This document shows, piece after piece, positions 26,688 to 35,241 of a DNA stretch of 64,000 nt (its first letter is position 1; each line of letters starts with the position of its first letter). The notes below the pieces were generated by a model. The model saw only the letters and a list, made by a program, of their open reading frames with translations. It was not told the DNA's origin and did no database searches. Source of the stretch: Acidobacteriota bacterium (GTDB lineage Bacteria > Acidobacteriota > Vicinamibacteria > Fen-336); assembly GCA_022340585.1 (NCBI GenBank), contig JAJDNS010000132.1, forward strand, positions 1-64,000, given 5' to 3'. The position numbers were made by a program, and so were the translations under genes.

Positions 26688-27326
26688 ATGCCCGGTCAGG
26701 CGACTCGTCGCGACTCGGGTCCTCGGGACAGCGTGAGGGCCGAGGGGAACGTGAGCCTCCTCGGCCTTCTGCGTCAGACTCACATCTTCGCCTCCACCGT
26801 CAGGGAGATCCTGGAGGTGAAGCTCCTGCGTGAGGTCAGCGACGCTCCTCTCACGCTTCCCCAGTTCCACCTCCTGAAGCTGATGGCCCGTGACGGGCGG
26901 CACCAGGTGAGCGAGGCCGCGCGCTTCCTCGGGGTCAGCCCCCCGGCCGCCACCAAGAACATCGACAAGCTCGAGGGGCTGGGTCTGATCGTCCGGGCCC
27001 GCTCGACCGGGGATCGTCGCGCCACCCTGCTCTCGGTCAGCCCGGAGGGGCGGCGACTGGTCGAGGAGTACGAGCGGAGAAAGGCGCAGCTGGTGACCCC
27101 GGTGCTGGAGCGTTTCCGGCCCGAGGAGCTGGCACAGCTGACCACCCTGATGGAGCGCTTCTCGGTGTCGCTGCTCGAACGGGAGACGCCGGAGGCGGGC
27201 TTCTGCGCTCGATGCTGCGGGTACGTGGAGTCGGGGTGTCCCGTGGACTGGCTGCTGGGCGACTGTGCGTTCCGAAAGCTCCGCGGCCCATCACCCAGAG
27301 AGAAGAAGGGGGCGCGACCGTCGTGA
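26688..27326 (+). CDS. MarR family regulator with a C-terminal cysteine cluster
   Basis: A 212-aa winged-helix regulator, about 60 residues longer than a minimal MarR. The DNA-binding part spans about residues 45-140 (QVSEAARFLGVSPPAATKNIDKL is the recognition helix region, STGDRRATLLSV the wing). The extra C-terminus holds five Cys: C173, C176, C177, C184 and C193 (CARCCG, SGCPVDW, GDCAF), which could bind an iron-sulphur cluster or zinc and sense redox state. It heads the kor-hdr operon, and its stop overlaps a possible GTG start of korD. Two similar palindromes in front suggest autoregulation. Sensing by the Cys cluster is inference. Confidence 0.85.
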   Translation: MPGQATRRDSGPRDSVRAEGNVSLLGLLRQTHIFASTVREILEVKLLREVSDAPLTLPQFHLLKLMARDGRHQVSEAARFLGVSPPAATKNIDKLEGLGLIVRARSTGDRRATLLSVSPEGRRLVEEYERRKAQLVTPVLERFRPEELAQLTTLMERFSVSLLERETPEAGFCARCCGYVESGCPVDWLLGDCAFRKLRGPSPREKKGARPS

Positions 27327-27358
27327 GCGAAACTCCGCCACCGGCCGGAAGGAACGAG

Positions 27359-27682
27359 ATGAAATACTGGCGAAAACCCCTGGACCTCGACGAGGTCAAG
27401 ATTCCCCGGGGCGACGTCTACGTCGTCGTGGAGCGCTGCAAGGGCTGCGGCTTCTGCGTCGAGTACTGCCCCAAGGACGTCCTGGCCCTCTCCGAGGAGT
27501 TCAACCGCAAGGGCTATCACCCGCCCAAGGTCGTCAAGCACGGGGAGTGCGTCAACTGCAACCTCTGCGAGATGATCTGCCCCGACTTCGCCATCTTCAG
27601 CATGCCCTCCAACGCGCCGCCCGACGTGGTGGCGAAGGAGAAGGCGTCCCACGACGCGAAGGAGGCCACCATTGAAAGCTGA
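27359..27682 (+). CDS. korD: 2-oxoacid:ferredoxin oxidoreductase delta subunit (ferredoxin-like)
   Basis: A 107-aa two-cluster ferredoxin. The Cys sets are C27/C30/C33/C37 and C64/C67/C70/C74, each in C-x2-C-x2-C-x3-CP form, so two [4Fe-4S] clusters carry electrons from the TPP subunit to external acceptors. The length and the leading gene position match OorD/KorD in the order DABC seen in Helicobacter. ATG 27359 has GGAAGGAA upstream; GTG 27323, which overlaps the marR stop as GTGA, would add 12 residues. It overlaps korA by 11 nt. Confidence 0.88.
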   Translation: MKYWRKPLDLDEVKIPRGDVYVVVERCKGCGFCVEYCPKDVLALSEEFNRKGYHPPKVVKHGECVNCNLCEMICPDFAIFSMPSNAPPDVVAKEKASHDAKEATIES

Positions 27683-28829
27683 TCCCCAGGGCGTCCTGAC
27701 CGGCGTCCACTACCTCGATGGCGACTTCGCATGCGGCGAGGGCGCCATGGCCGCCGGCTGCCGGTTCGTGGCCGGCTACCCCATCACGCCCTCGACCGAG
27801 GTCGTGGAGCGCATCGCCCGCCGCTTCCCGATGATGGGCGGCACCTTCATCCAGATGGAGGACGAGCTCGCCAGCATGGCGGCGGTGGTGGGGGCGGCGT
27901 GGACCGGCACCAAGACCATGACCGTCACCAGCGGCCCGGGCTTCAGCCTGATGATGGAGAACATCGGACTCGGGGCCATGATGGAGACGCCCTGCGTGGT
28001 GGTGAACGTGCAGCGGGGCGGGCCCTCCACCGGCCTGCCGACCATGGTCGGCCAGGCCGACATGATGCAGGCTCGCTGGGGCTCGCACGGGGACTACGAG
28101 CTCATCGCGCTCTGCCCCCGGTCGCCCCAGGAGGCCTTCGACTTCACCGTCGATGCCTTCAACCTGGCCGAGACCTACCGGGTGCCGGTGCTGGTCATGA
28201 TGGACGAGTGCGTGGGGCACATGACCGAGAAGGTCGTGATCCCCCCCGCCGACGAGATCGACATCGTCCCCCGCAAGCTGACGAGCAAACCCCCGGGAGA
28301 GTTCCTGCCGTACGAGACAAACGGGAGCCCGGTTCCCGAGTTCGCCCGGGCCGGGGACGGCTACCGCTTCCACACCACCGGGCTCACCCACGACGAGCGG
28401 GGCTACCCGGAGATGAGCGCGGAGTGCCAGGAGAAGACGGTGCGCCGCCTGATCGAGAAGATCCGCAGCAAGGCCGACGAGATCACCCGCTTCGTGGAGC
28501 TCGACACCGAGGGGGCCGACGTGGTGGTGGTGAGCTATGGCATCACTTCCCGGGTGGCCCGCATGGGGGTCGAGCTCGCCCGCAAGAAGGGGGTCAAGGT
28601 CGGGGTGATGCGCCTCGAGATCGTCTGGCCCTTCCCCGAGACGCGGATCCGCGAGCTCGCGAAGAAGGTCAAGGCCTTCGTGGTGCCGGAGATCAACTAC
28701 GGCCAGATCGTCCTCGAGGTCGAGCGCTGCGCCGGCGGCCAGGCCGCCGCGGTCCTCGTCCCCCACGGAGGGGGCGGGGTCCACGACCCCGAGGACATCG
28801 CCAACGCCATCCTGGGAGCAGCGAAATGA
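27672..28829 (+). CDS. korA: 2-oxoacid:ferredoxin oxidoreductase alpha subunit
   Basis: A 385-aa alpha subunit joining the pyrimidine-binding and transketolase-C-like domains. Marks are AGYPITPSTEV near residue 35, EDELASMAAVVGAAW, TVTSGPGFSLM and RGGPSTGLPT, all classic for KorA/VorA-type subunits. The start is TTG 27672, inside the end of korD. It oxidatively decarboxylates a 2-oxoacid with CoA, passing electrons to ferredoxin. 2-Oxoglutarate is the most likely substrate from subunit layout, but branched-chain or other 2-oxoacids cannot be excluded. Its stop overlaps the korB start (ATGA). Confidence 0.9.
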   Translation: MKADPQGVLTGVHYLDGDFACGEGAMAAGCRFVAGYPITPSTEVVERIARRFPMMGGTFIQMEDELASMAAVVGAAWTGTKTMTVTSGPGFSLMMENIGLGAMMETPCVVVNVQRGGPSTGLPTMVGQADMMQARWGSHGDYELIALCPRSPQEAFDFTVDAFNLAETYRVPVLVMMDECVGHMTEKVVIPPADEIDIVPRKLTSKPPGEFLPYETNGSPVPEFARAGDGYRFHTTGLTHDERGYPEMSAECQEKTVRRLIEKIRSKADEITRFVELDTEGADVVVVSYGITSRVARMGVELARKKGVKVGVMRLEIVWPFPETRIRELAKKVKAFVVPEINYGQIVLEVERCAGGQAAAVLVPHGGGGVHDPEDIANAILGAAK

Positions 28830-29728
28830 GCACCGTCGTGGAGGACCTTCACACCGACGTCGACGCCAACGAGCACCCCATCGCACCCTTCCTGCGAATG
28901 GACCGGATGCCGCACATCTGGTGCCCTACCTGCGGAATCGGGACCGTCGTCAAGTGTTTCGCCAGCGCCCTCGAGCAGACGCGAGTCGACCTGGACAAGG
29001 TGTCGATCGTCTCCGGCATCGGCTGCACGGGCCGCGTCGCGGGCTACATGAAGCTCGACGCCTTCCACGCCACCCACGGGCGGGCCATCCCCTTCGCCAC
29101 CGGCCTCAAGCTGGGCCGGCCCGAGCTCCTGGTGACGGTCTTCTCCGGGGACGGCGACCTCTCCGGAATCGGGGGCAACCACCTGATCCACGCCGCCCGG
29201 CGGAACCTCGACATCCTCTGTGTTCTCGTCAACAACTTCATCTATGGAATGACGGGCGGGCAGAACGCCCCCACCACCCCGGTGGGCGCCCGCTCGTCGA
29301 CGATGCCCTTCGGCAACTTCGAGCACCCCTTCAACCTGGTGCACCTGGCCGCGAGCTGCGGGGCCCCGTACGTGGCCCGGTGGACGTCGCTCCACATTCG
29401 CCGGTTGACGAAGACCTTCGCCGAGGCCCTGAACCGCAAGGGGTTCCGGTTCATCGAGGTGATCGCCCCCTGCTCGACGCTCTACGCCCGGCTGAACAAG
29501 CTGGGCTCCGGCCTCGACCTGATGCGCTTTTACCACGACAACGCCGAGATCCGGCACGGGGCCGACACCCGCGACGCCGCCATCGACTTCCAGGGGCGGA
29601 TCCTCTGCGGGAAGTTCGTCGACGTCGAGAAGCCAACTTTCACCGACCTGATGCACGAGCACTACGAGAAGACCCTGGGCGACCGCTACGTGCCGATGAA
29701 GCCCGAGGGAGGGTGGATCCATGAATAG
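28826..29728 (+). CDS. korB: 2-oxoacid:ferredoxin oxidoreductase beta subunit (TPP-binding)
   Basis: A 300-aa beta subunit. The TPP/Mg motif is GDGDLSGIGGNHLIHAARRN with the following NN in LVNNFIYGMTGGQ; the cluster-binding region near the N-terminus has WCPTCGIG and the later GIGCTGR. Together these hold TPP and one [4Fe-4S] cluster. It overlaps korA by 4 nt and korC by 8 nt. The tight overlaps imply fixed subunit ratios. Confidence 0.92.
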   Translation: MSTVVEDLHTDVDANEHPIAPFLRMDRMPHIWCPTCGIGTVVKCFASALEQTRVDLDKVSIVSGIGCTGRVAGYMKLDAFHATHGRAIPFATGLKLGRPELLVTVFSGDGDLSGIGGNHLIHAARRNLDILCVLVNNFIYGMTGGQNAPTTPVGARSSTMPFGNFEHPFNLVHLAASCGAPYVARWTSLHIRRLTKTFAEALNRKGFRFIEVIAPCSTLYARLNKLGSGLDLMRFYHDNAEIRHGADTRDAAIDFQGRILCGKFVDVEKPTFTDLMHEHYEKTLGDRYVPMKPEGGWIHE

Positions 29729-30320
29729 GACCGAGATCCGCGTCACCGGTTACGGGGGCCAGGGCGTCGTGCTCTGCGCCTACGTCATCGGACGAGCCAA
29801 CGCGGTCAACGCCGGGAACCACTCCACGATGATCCAGAGCTTCGGCCCCGAAGCCCGGGGGTCGGCCTGCTCCGCGACCCTCGTCCTGTCGGACGAGGAG
29901 ATCCTCTATCCCTACATCCGCCGCCCCGACATCTTCGTGGCCATGTCCCTCGAGGGATACGACAAGCACCGGGAAGAGCTGAAGCCGAAGGGCACCCTCA
30001 TCTACGAGAAGGACCTGGTGCCGGCCCGGCTCAGGAAGGGCCAGCCCTCCTTCGGGATCTCCTCGACCCGCATCGCCGAGGGGCTGGGGCGGACGCTGGT
30101 CCAGAACATCGTGATGCTCGGCTTCTTCGCGGCGGTCTCCAGGCTCGTACCCCGGGAGCAGTTCCGCGAGGCGGTGGAGGCCTCCGTGCCGACGGGGACG
30201 GAGGAGCTGAACCTGAGGGCCTTCGACGCAGGGTGGTCCTACTTCGAAGAGCACTACGGTGCCGACGCGCCGTCCGGCGACGCGGTGGCGGCGGCGGAGG
30301 TGGTCAGCCCCGTCGCCTAG
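29721..30320 (+). CDS. korC: 2-oxoacid:ferredoxin oxidoreductase gamma subunit
   Basis: A 199-aa gamma subunit with the diagnostic start [18 protein letters not shown] and the segment [18 protein letters not shown], which helps bind CoA in this family. It starts inside the end of korB. The hdrA gene follows 44 nt later, so the operon clearly continues into the Hdr genes and reduced ferredoxin made here is likely to exchange electrons with them. Confidence 0.92.
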   Translation: MNRTEIRVTGYGGQGVVLCAYVIGRANAVNAGNHSTMIQSFGPEARGSACSATLVLSDEEILYPYIRRPDIFVAMSLEGYDKHREELKPKGTLIYEKDLVPARLRKGQPSFGISSTRIAEGLGRTLVQNIVMLGFFAAVSRLVPREQFREAVEASVPTGTEELNLRAFDAGWSYFEEHYGADAPSGDAVAAAEVVSPVA

Positions 30321-30364
30321 GACTGGATTCGGGCCTTCCACCGCGGGAGGCCCTGGAGGAAGAC

Positions 30365-33300
30365 GTGGACCTCGAGTCCCTGAAGACGGACACCGACCTG
30401 GAAGAGACGAAGACGACGGCCGACGACGTGGTCGAGATCGAGACGCGGGTGCAGAAGCGGGCTCTCGTCATCGGTGGGGGGATCGCCGGGATCCAGGCGG
30501 CCCTCGACCTCGCCAACGCAAGGGTGCCGGTGACCCTGGTGGAGAAGTCGCCCTCGCTGGGCGGACGCATGGCCCAGCTGGACAAGACCTTCCCCACCAT
30601 GGACTGCTCGATCTGAATCCTGGGCCCCAAGGCCCTGGATGCCGGTCGGCATCCGCTCATCGACGTCGTCACGAACGCCGAGGTCACCGGTTGCGAGGGC
30701 GAGCCCGGTGACTTCCGGATCTCCGTGCGCAAGCACCCCCGCTTCGTCCGCGAGGACCTGTGCGTGGCCTGCGGGCTCTGCGTGGACGCCTGCCCCCAGG
30801 TGGGGGGCAACGAGTTCGACGTGGGCCTCAAGGCCCGCAAGGCGATCTACCGCCCCTTCCCGCAGTCGGTCCCTGCGACCTACGTCGTCGACCGGGAGTC
30901 CTGCCTCAACTTCATGCCGCACCTGACGCCGAAGCAGCGAACGAGGCTCAAGAAGGTCGAGCGTCTGAAGCACAACAAGCGTCCCGACTACCCGCCGAAC
31001 ATCCTCGTCTGCGGCCACTGCGAGGCGGCCTGCGACGTGAACGCCATCGACTTCGACATGCTGCCCGAGGACCTGGAGCTGCGAGTGGGCTCGGTCGTGG
31101 TGGCCGTGGGCTTCCAGGAGTTCGACGCCCGCAAGCTCGGCAACTACGGCTACGGGCGCTTTCCCAACGTCGTCACCAGCCTCGAGCTCGAGAGGATGCT
31201 CAACGCGTCGGGAGTCACCCGGGGCCACGTGGTCCGCCCCTCCGACGGAAAGACCCCGCGGCGCATCGTCTTCGTCCAGTGCGTGGGGGCTCGGGGTGAA
31301 GGGGGACGCCCCTACTGCAGCCGCTTCTGCTGCATGAACGCGGTCAAGGACTCGATGCTCCTGCGCCAGCACGATCCCGAGGTCGAGGACGTCACCGTCC
31401 TCTACACAGACATGAGGGCCTTCGGAAAGGGCTTCGACGACTTCGTGAAGCGCTCCCTCGAGGAGCAGAGCGCCCGCTACCTCCGCGGCCGTCCGGCCAA
31501 GATCGAGCGGGTCGGGGAAGACGACACGCTGGAAGTCTTCGTCGAGGACACCCTCCGCCACGAGCAGCGCCGCATCCCCGCCGACCTCGTGGTCCTGTCG
31601 GTGGCGGCGGCCCCGAACGACGGCGCGCGGAAGCTGGCCGAGGCCCTCGGCATCGAGACCGACCCCTACGGCTTCATCGCCCGGGAGGACCCCGCCATCT
31701 CGGCGGTGGAGACCCGCCGGGAGGGCGTCTACGTCTGCGGCAGCGCCGTGGGGCCCCAGGTCATCCCGGACTGCGTGGCCCAGGCCTCGGCGGCGGCAGC
31801 CCGGGCCCAGCTCTACCTCAGCGGCGAGCGCGTCGACCGCACCGAGGCCCCGGTTGAGCCCATGGACCTCTCGGGGCCCCCCCGGGTGGGCGTCCTCGTC
31901 TGCCACTGCGGCGTCAACATCGGCGGGGTTCTCGACGTCGAGGCGCTGGCGCACGAAGCGGGGCGCCTGCCCGGAGTGGTGGCCGCGAAGGCGCACCTGT
32001 TTGCCTGCTCCACCGCCGGGCAGGAGGAGATGCTCGAGCTGATCCGCGAGCACGGGCTCAACCGCGTGGTGGTGGCGGCCTGCACCCCGCGCACCCACGA
32101 GCCGGTCTTCCGCGAGGGCCTGGCCCAGATCGGCTTCAACCCGTACCTGCTGGAGATGGTGAACATCCGGGACCAGGTCTCCTGGGTCCACGCCCGGGAG
32201 CCCGACGCGGCCCAGGAGAAGGCGCGCGCCCTCATCCGGATGGGCGTGGCCCGCGCCCGCCATCTGGAGCCGCTCCAGGAGTCGAAGGCCCCCATGACCC
32301 GGGCCGCCCTCGTGGTGGGAGGAGGCATCGCCGGCATCCAGGCCGCCACGGACTTGGCGGTGCAGGGCTTCCCGGTCACGCTGGTCGAGAAGCAGGGCCG
32401 CCTCGGGGGACGCCTGGCCGCTCCGCACCTGAAGTTCCTGTACCCGAACATGCGGCCGGCGGCGGAGGTCCTCGAGCAGAAGCTCGACCGCCTGCGCAGG
32501 AGCGGCGCCCGAGTCCTACTCAACACCGAGGTCGCCGCCGTCCGCGGCTTCGTGGGCAGCTTCGAGGTGGACCTCGAGGGGCCCGCCCCGGAGACGCTGC
32601 CGGTGGGCGCCCTCGTCCTGGCCATCGGGGCCGACCTCCACGACCCCCGGGGCGAGTTCGGGTACGGCGAGCTGCCCAACGTCATCACCAGCGACGAGCT
32701 GGAGCGGGTGTTCTGCGAGACCCCGGTCGACGGGCCCGTCGGGGACGGGCGGCCCTCCTCGGCGTCGTTCATCCTGTGCGTGGGCTCCCGTGAAAAGGAG
32801 GGCAGCTGCACCGGCTGCTCGCGGTACTGCTGTCCCACCGCGGTCAAGCAGGCGATGATGCTCGCCGAGCGGGGCATCGACACCACCGTCTTCTACCGGG
32901 ACATCCGGACGGTTTCCAGCGGGGCCGAGGAGATGTACCGCGCGGCTCGGGGCATGGGCGTCCTCTTCGTGCGTGTTCCCCCCGACCAGAAGCCCGAGGT
33001 GGTGGGCGAGGGACGGGCCGAGGTGGTGCGCTGCCACGACGACCTGCTGAACCGCACCGTCGAGGTCTCCACCGACCTGGTGGTCCTCAGCGTGGGCATG
33101 CGGCCGCGCCAGCCCGACACGAAGCGCCTGCACGAGATGCTCAAGGCCAGCGTGGGTCTCGACGGCTTCTTCCTCGAGCGCCACCCCGAACTCGCCCCGG
33201 TGGAGACCGCGGTCGAAGGGGTGCTCCTGGCGGGAACGGCCCAGGGCCCGAAGGACATCGTCGACAGCGTGGCCCAGGCCTCGGCCGCGGCCGCGAAGGC

Positions 33301-33589
33301 CTCGGTCTTCCTCGCTCACGACGAGGTGACCCTCGACCCGGCGGTGGCCGAGGTCGACGAGGAGCGCTGCCGCGCCTGTGGCGACTGCGTGGAGATCTGC
33401 CAGTTCCATGCCCCCGAGCTCGTGGCCACCGCCGACGGGGGACACGTGGCCCGCATCAACGCATCTCTGTGCAAGGGCTGCGGCACCTGCGCCAGCTGGT
33501 GCCCGTCGGGGGCCATCACCTGCCACCACTTCACCGACCGTCAGATCACCGCCCAGATCGACGCCTTCTTCGCGGAGGCCGCACCATGA
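30365..33589 (+). CDS. hdrA: Selenocysteine-containing tandem HdrA (two fused HdrA modules)
   Basis: Read through the UGA at 30614 this is 1074 aa. GTG 30365 has GGAGGA 5 nt upstream. Module 1: FAD motif [10 protein letters not shown] (about 38), then PTMDCSI-U84-ILGPK, where U84 takes the place of the extra Cys near the FAD-proximal cluster; a ferredoxin insert starting C133 ([12 protein letters not shown]); and the HdrA-type C-x12-C-x3-CC set in [21 protein letters not shown]. Module 2 starts near M644 ([11 protein letters not shown]), but in place of the MDCS-U/C segment it has [13 protein letters not shown] two-cluster ferredoxin ends the chain (from C1002). HdrA is the flavin bifurcation unit. 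This double form plus MvhD and HdrD resembles BamE/F/D of class II benzoyl-CoA reductase (inferred). Confidence 0.88.
30614..30654 (+). promoter_or_regulatory. UGA selenocysteine codon and downstream SECIS hairpin of the first hdrA
   Basis: The UGA is 30614-30616. The hairpin GGATGCC-GGTC-GGCATCC (30637-30654) has 7 perfect pairs and a GGUC tetraloop that starts 27 nt after the UGA, inside the 16-37 nt range usual for bacterial SECIS elements. GGUC is also the loop bound by SelB in E. coli fdhF. The bulged U of the E. coli element is not present. Confidence 0.82.
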
Positions 33590-34065
33590 CCGCTCCCGCC
33601 GCGGGCTTCACCCCCCGCCTCGTGGTCTTCGCCTGCAACTGGTGCTCCTACGCCGGGGCCGACACCGCGGGAGTCTCCCGCATCCAGCACCAGCCCCACT
33701 TCCGCATGATCCGGGTCATGTGCTCGGGGCGCATCCAGCCGGGGTTCGTCCTCCGCGCCTTCGAGAAGGGGGCGGACGGGGTGCTGGTGTCGGGGTGTCA
33801 CATCGGGGACTGCCACTACCAGTTCGGGAACGAGAAGGCGATCGAGCAGTTCGAGAAGACGAAGAGCGTGGTCCGCATGCTGGGGCTCGAGGAGGGACGC
33901 CTGCGCCTCGAGTGGATCAGCGCCGCCGAGGGGGCGCGGTTCGCCCAGGTGATCGACGAATTCATCGAGCAGCTCCGAAAGCTGGGCCCGAGCCCGCTGG
34001 CGGGAAACGGCCGGTCGGCCGAAGTCCCGGCTCCCGAAGCTGAGGAGGTCGAAGCCCGTGTCTGA
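33586..34065 (+). CDS. mvhD: MvhD/FlpD-like [2Fe-2S] electron transfer subunit
   Basis: A 159-aa protein with the MvhD hallmark [12 protein letters not shown] near residue 15, then RVMCSGRIQP and SGCHIGDCHY, the Cys that bind a [2Fe-2S] cluster. In methanogens this subunit passes electrons between HdrA and hydrogenase or formate dehydrogenase. No hydrogenase gene is here, so its partner is more likely KorABCD through ferredoxin or another dehydrogenase. All Cys positions are coded by Cys codons. ATG overlaps the hdrA stop (ATGA). Confidence 0.9.
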   Translation: MTAPAAGFTPRLVVFACNWCSYAGADTAGVSRIQHQPHFRMIRVMCSGRIQPGFVLRAFEKGADGVLVSGCHIGDCHYQFGNEKAIEQFEKTKSVVRMLGLEEGRLRLEWISAAEGARFAQVIDEFIEQLRKLGPSPLAGNGRSAEVPAPEAEEVEARV

Positions 34066-35221
34066 GCTCCAGGCGATCACCGGCGGCACGCGGACCTGGG
34101 CCTGCTACGACTGCGGAAAGTGCACCGCGACGTGCCCCATCTCCCGGGCGGGGGCCGCCTACAGCCCCCGCCGCCACGTCCTCGCTGCCAACTCGGGACG
34201 GAAGACCGAGGTCATCGAGGATTCCCGTTCGCTGTTCGAGTGCCTCACGTGCAGCCTCTGCGACAGCCGCTGCCCGGCCGACGTCGCCTACACCCCGCTG
34301 GTCCAGAAGCTGAGGGAGGTGGCCTACGAGGAGGGCGTCGAGCCGGACTGTCCCCACGGCGGGGCCCTGCAGTCGCTCATGCGGATGATGGCCCAGGGCG
34401 GGACGCAGCAGAACCGCCTGGGGTGGCTCACCGAAGACCTGAAGACCACGCCGGACCGGGGAGAGGTCTTCTACTTCACCGGCTGCACGATGTACTTCGA
34501 CGCGCTCTTCCCGGAACTCGAGGCACACACCCTCGACGCTACGCGAGCGGCGGTCACCCTCATGAACAGGCTGGGCATCACCCCCGTGGTGTCACCCGAG
34601 GAGCGGTGCTGTGGCCACGACCTGCTGTGGAACGGGGATCGCAAGGGCTTCGAGGCCCTGGCTCGATTCAACATCGACCTCGTGACGAAGAGCGGGGCCG
34701 AGACGCTGGTCGCGTCCTGCGCGGAGTGCGTGCGGACCTGGAAGCTCGACTTCGAGCCGCTCTTCGAGGGCAAGCCCCCGAAGATCGTCCACATCGCCGA
34801 GCTCCTGGCCGAGCGCCTCGGGGAGCTTCCCCTCAAGGGGAACGGCGGGCGCAAGGTGACCTACCAGGACCCGTGCCGCCTGGGGCGCCACCTCGGCGTC
34901 TACGACCCGCCGCGGAACGTCCTCGACGGCCTCCCCGGGGTCGAGCGGGTCGAGATGCCCCGGTCCGGCAAGCGGGCCCAGTGCTGCGCCGGCGGCACCT
35001 GGTCCCACTGCGACCGCTTCGCCAAGTCGATCCAGGTCGACCGACTCAAGGAGGCCCGGGCCACCGGGGCGGACGTCCTCGCCACCGCGTGCCCGAAGTG
35101 CCAGATCCACTACCGGTGCGCCATGAAGGACCCGAATCTCGGCGGAGAGATCGGGATCGAGATGCGCGACGTGGCCCAGCTGGCCGTGGAGGCGCTGGGC
35201 GACGAGAACACGTCGCATTGA
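34058..35221 (+). CDS. HdrD-like (HdrC-HdrB type) Fe-S oxidoreductase with two CCG domains
   Basis: A 387-aa protein. The N-terminus has two [4Fe-4S] motifs ([12 protein letters not shown] from C16 and [12 protein letters not shown]). Two complete CCG domains follow: C-x40-CC-x35-CxxC and C-x35-CC-x34-CxxC, matching the pattern that binds the non-cubane clusters of HdrB, where disulfide or similar substrates are reduced. It starts at GTG 34058, overlapping mvhD by 8 nt. With HdrA and MvhD it makes a full Hdr-like unit. The substrate is unknown since bacteria of this kind lack CoM-S-S-CoB. Confidence 0.88.
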   Translation: MSELQAITGGTRTWACYDCGKCTATCPISRAGAAYSPRRHVLAANSGRKTEVIEDSRSLFECLTCSLCDSRCPADVAYTPLVQKLREVAYEEGVEPDCPHGGALQSLMRMMAQGGTQQNRLGWLTEDLKTTPDRGEVFYFTGCTMYFDALFPELEAHTLDATRAAVTLMNRLGITPVVSPEERCCGHDLLWNGDRKGFEALARFNIDLVTKSGAETLVASCAECVRTWKLDFEPLFEGKPPKIVHIAELLAERLGELPLKGNGGRKVTYQDPCRLGRHLGVYDPPRNVLDGLPGVERVEMPRSGKRAQCCAGGTWSHCDRFAKSIQVDRLKEARATGADVLATACPKCQIHYRCAMKDPNLGGEIGIEMRDVAQLAVEALGDENTSH

Positions 35222-35241
35222 GAGAGGGAAGGAAGGACAGC

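Noticed and set aside
21954..26903. Minus-strand frame of over 1600 codons
   Set aside because: It crosses five recognised plus-strand genes and has the biased composition of a GC-rich antisense frame; no domain is seen.
30560..30725. Reading each hdrA as two genes split at the TGA
   Set aside because: The frame is unbroken on both sides, conserved HdrA residues continue directly, no ribosome site or start lies after the TGA, and both copies have the same SECIS-like hairpin.
34120..35220. Long forward frame running through the HdrD-like gene into the second hdrA
   Set aside because: Its first part is an Arg/Pro/Gly-rich shadow of the HdrD-like gene in another frame; the real hdrA starts at ATG 35242 with a ribosome site.
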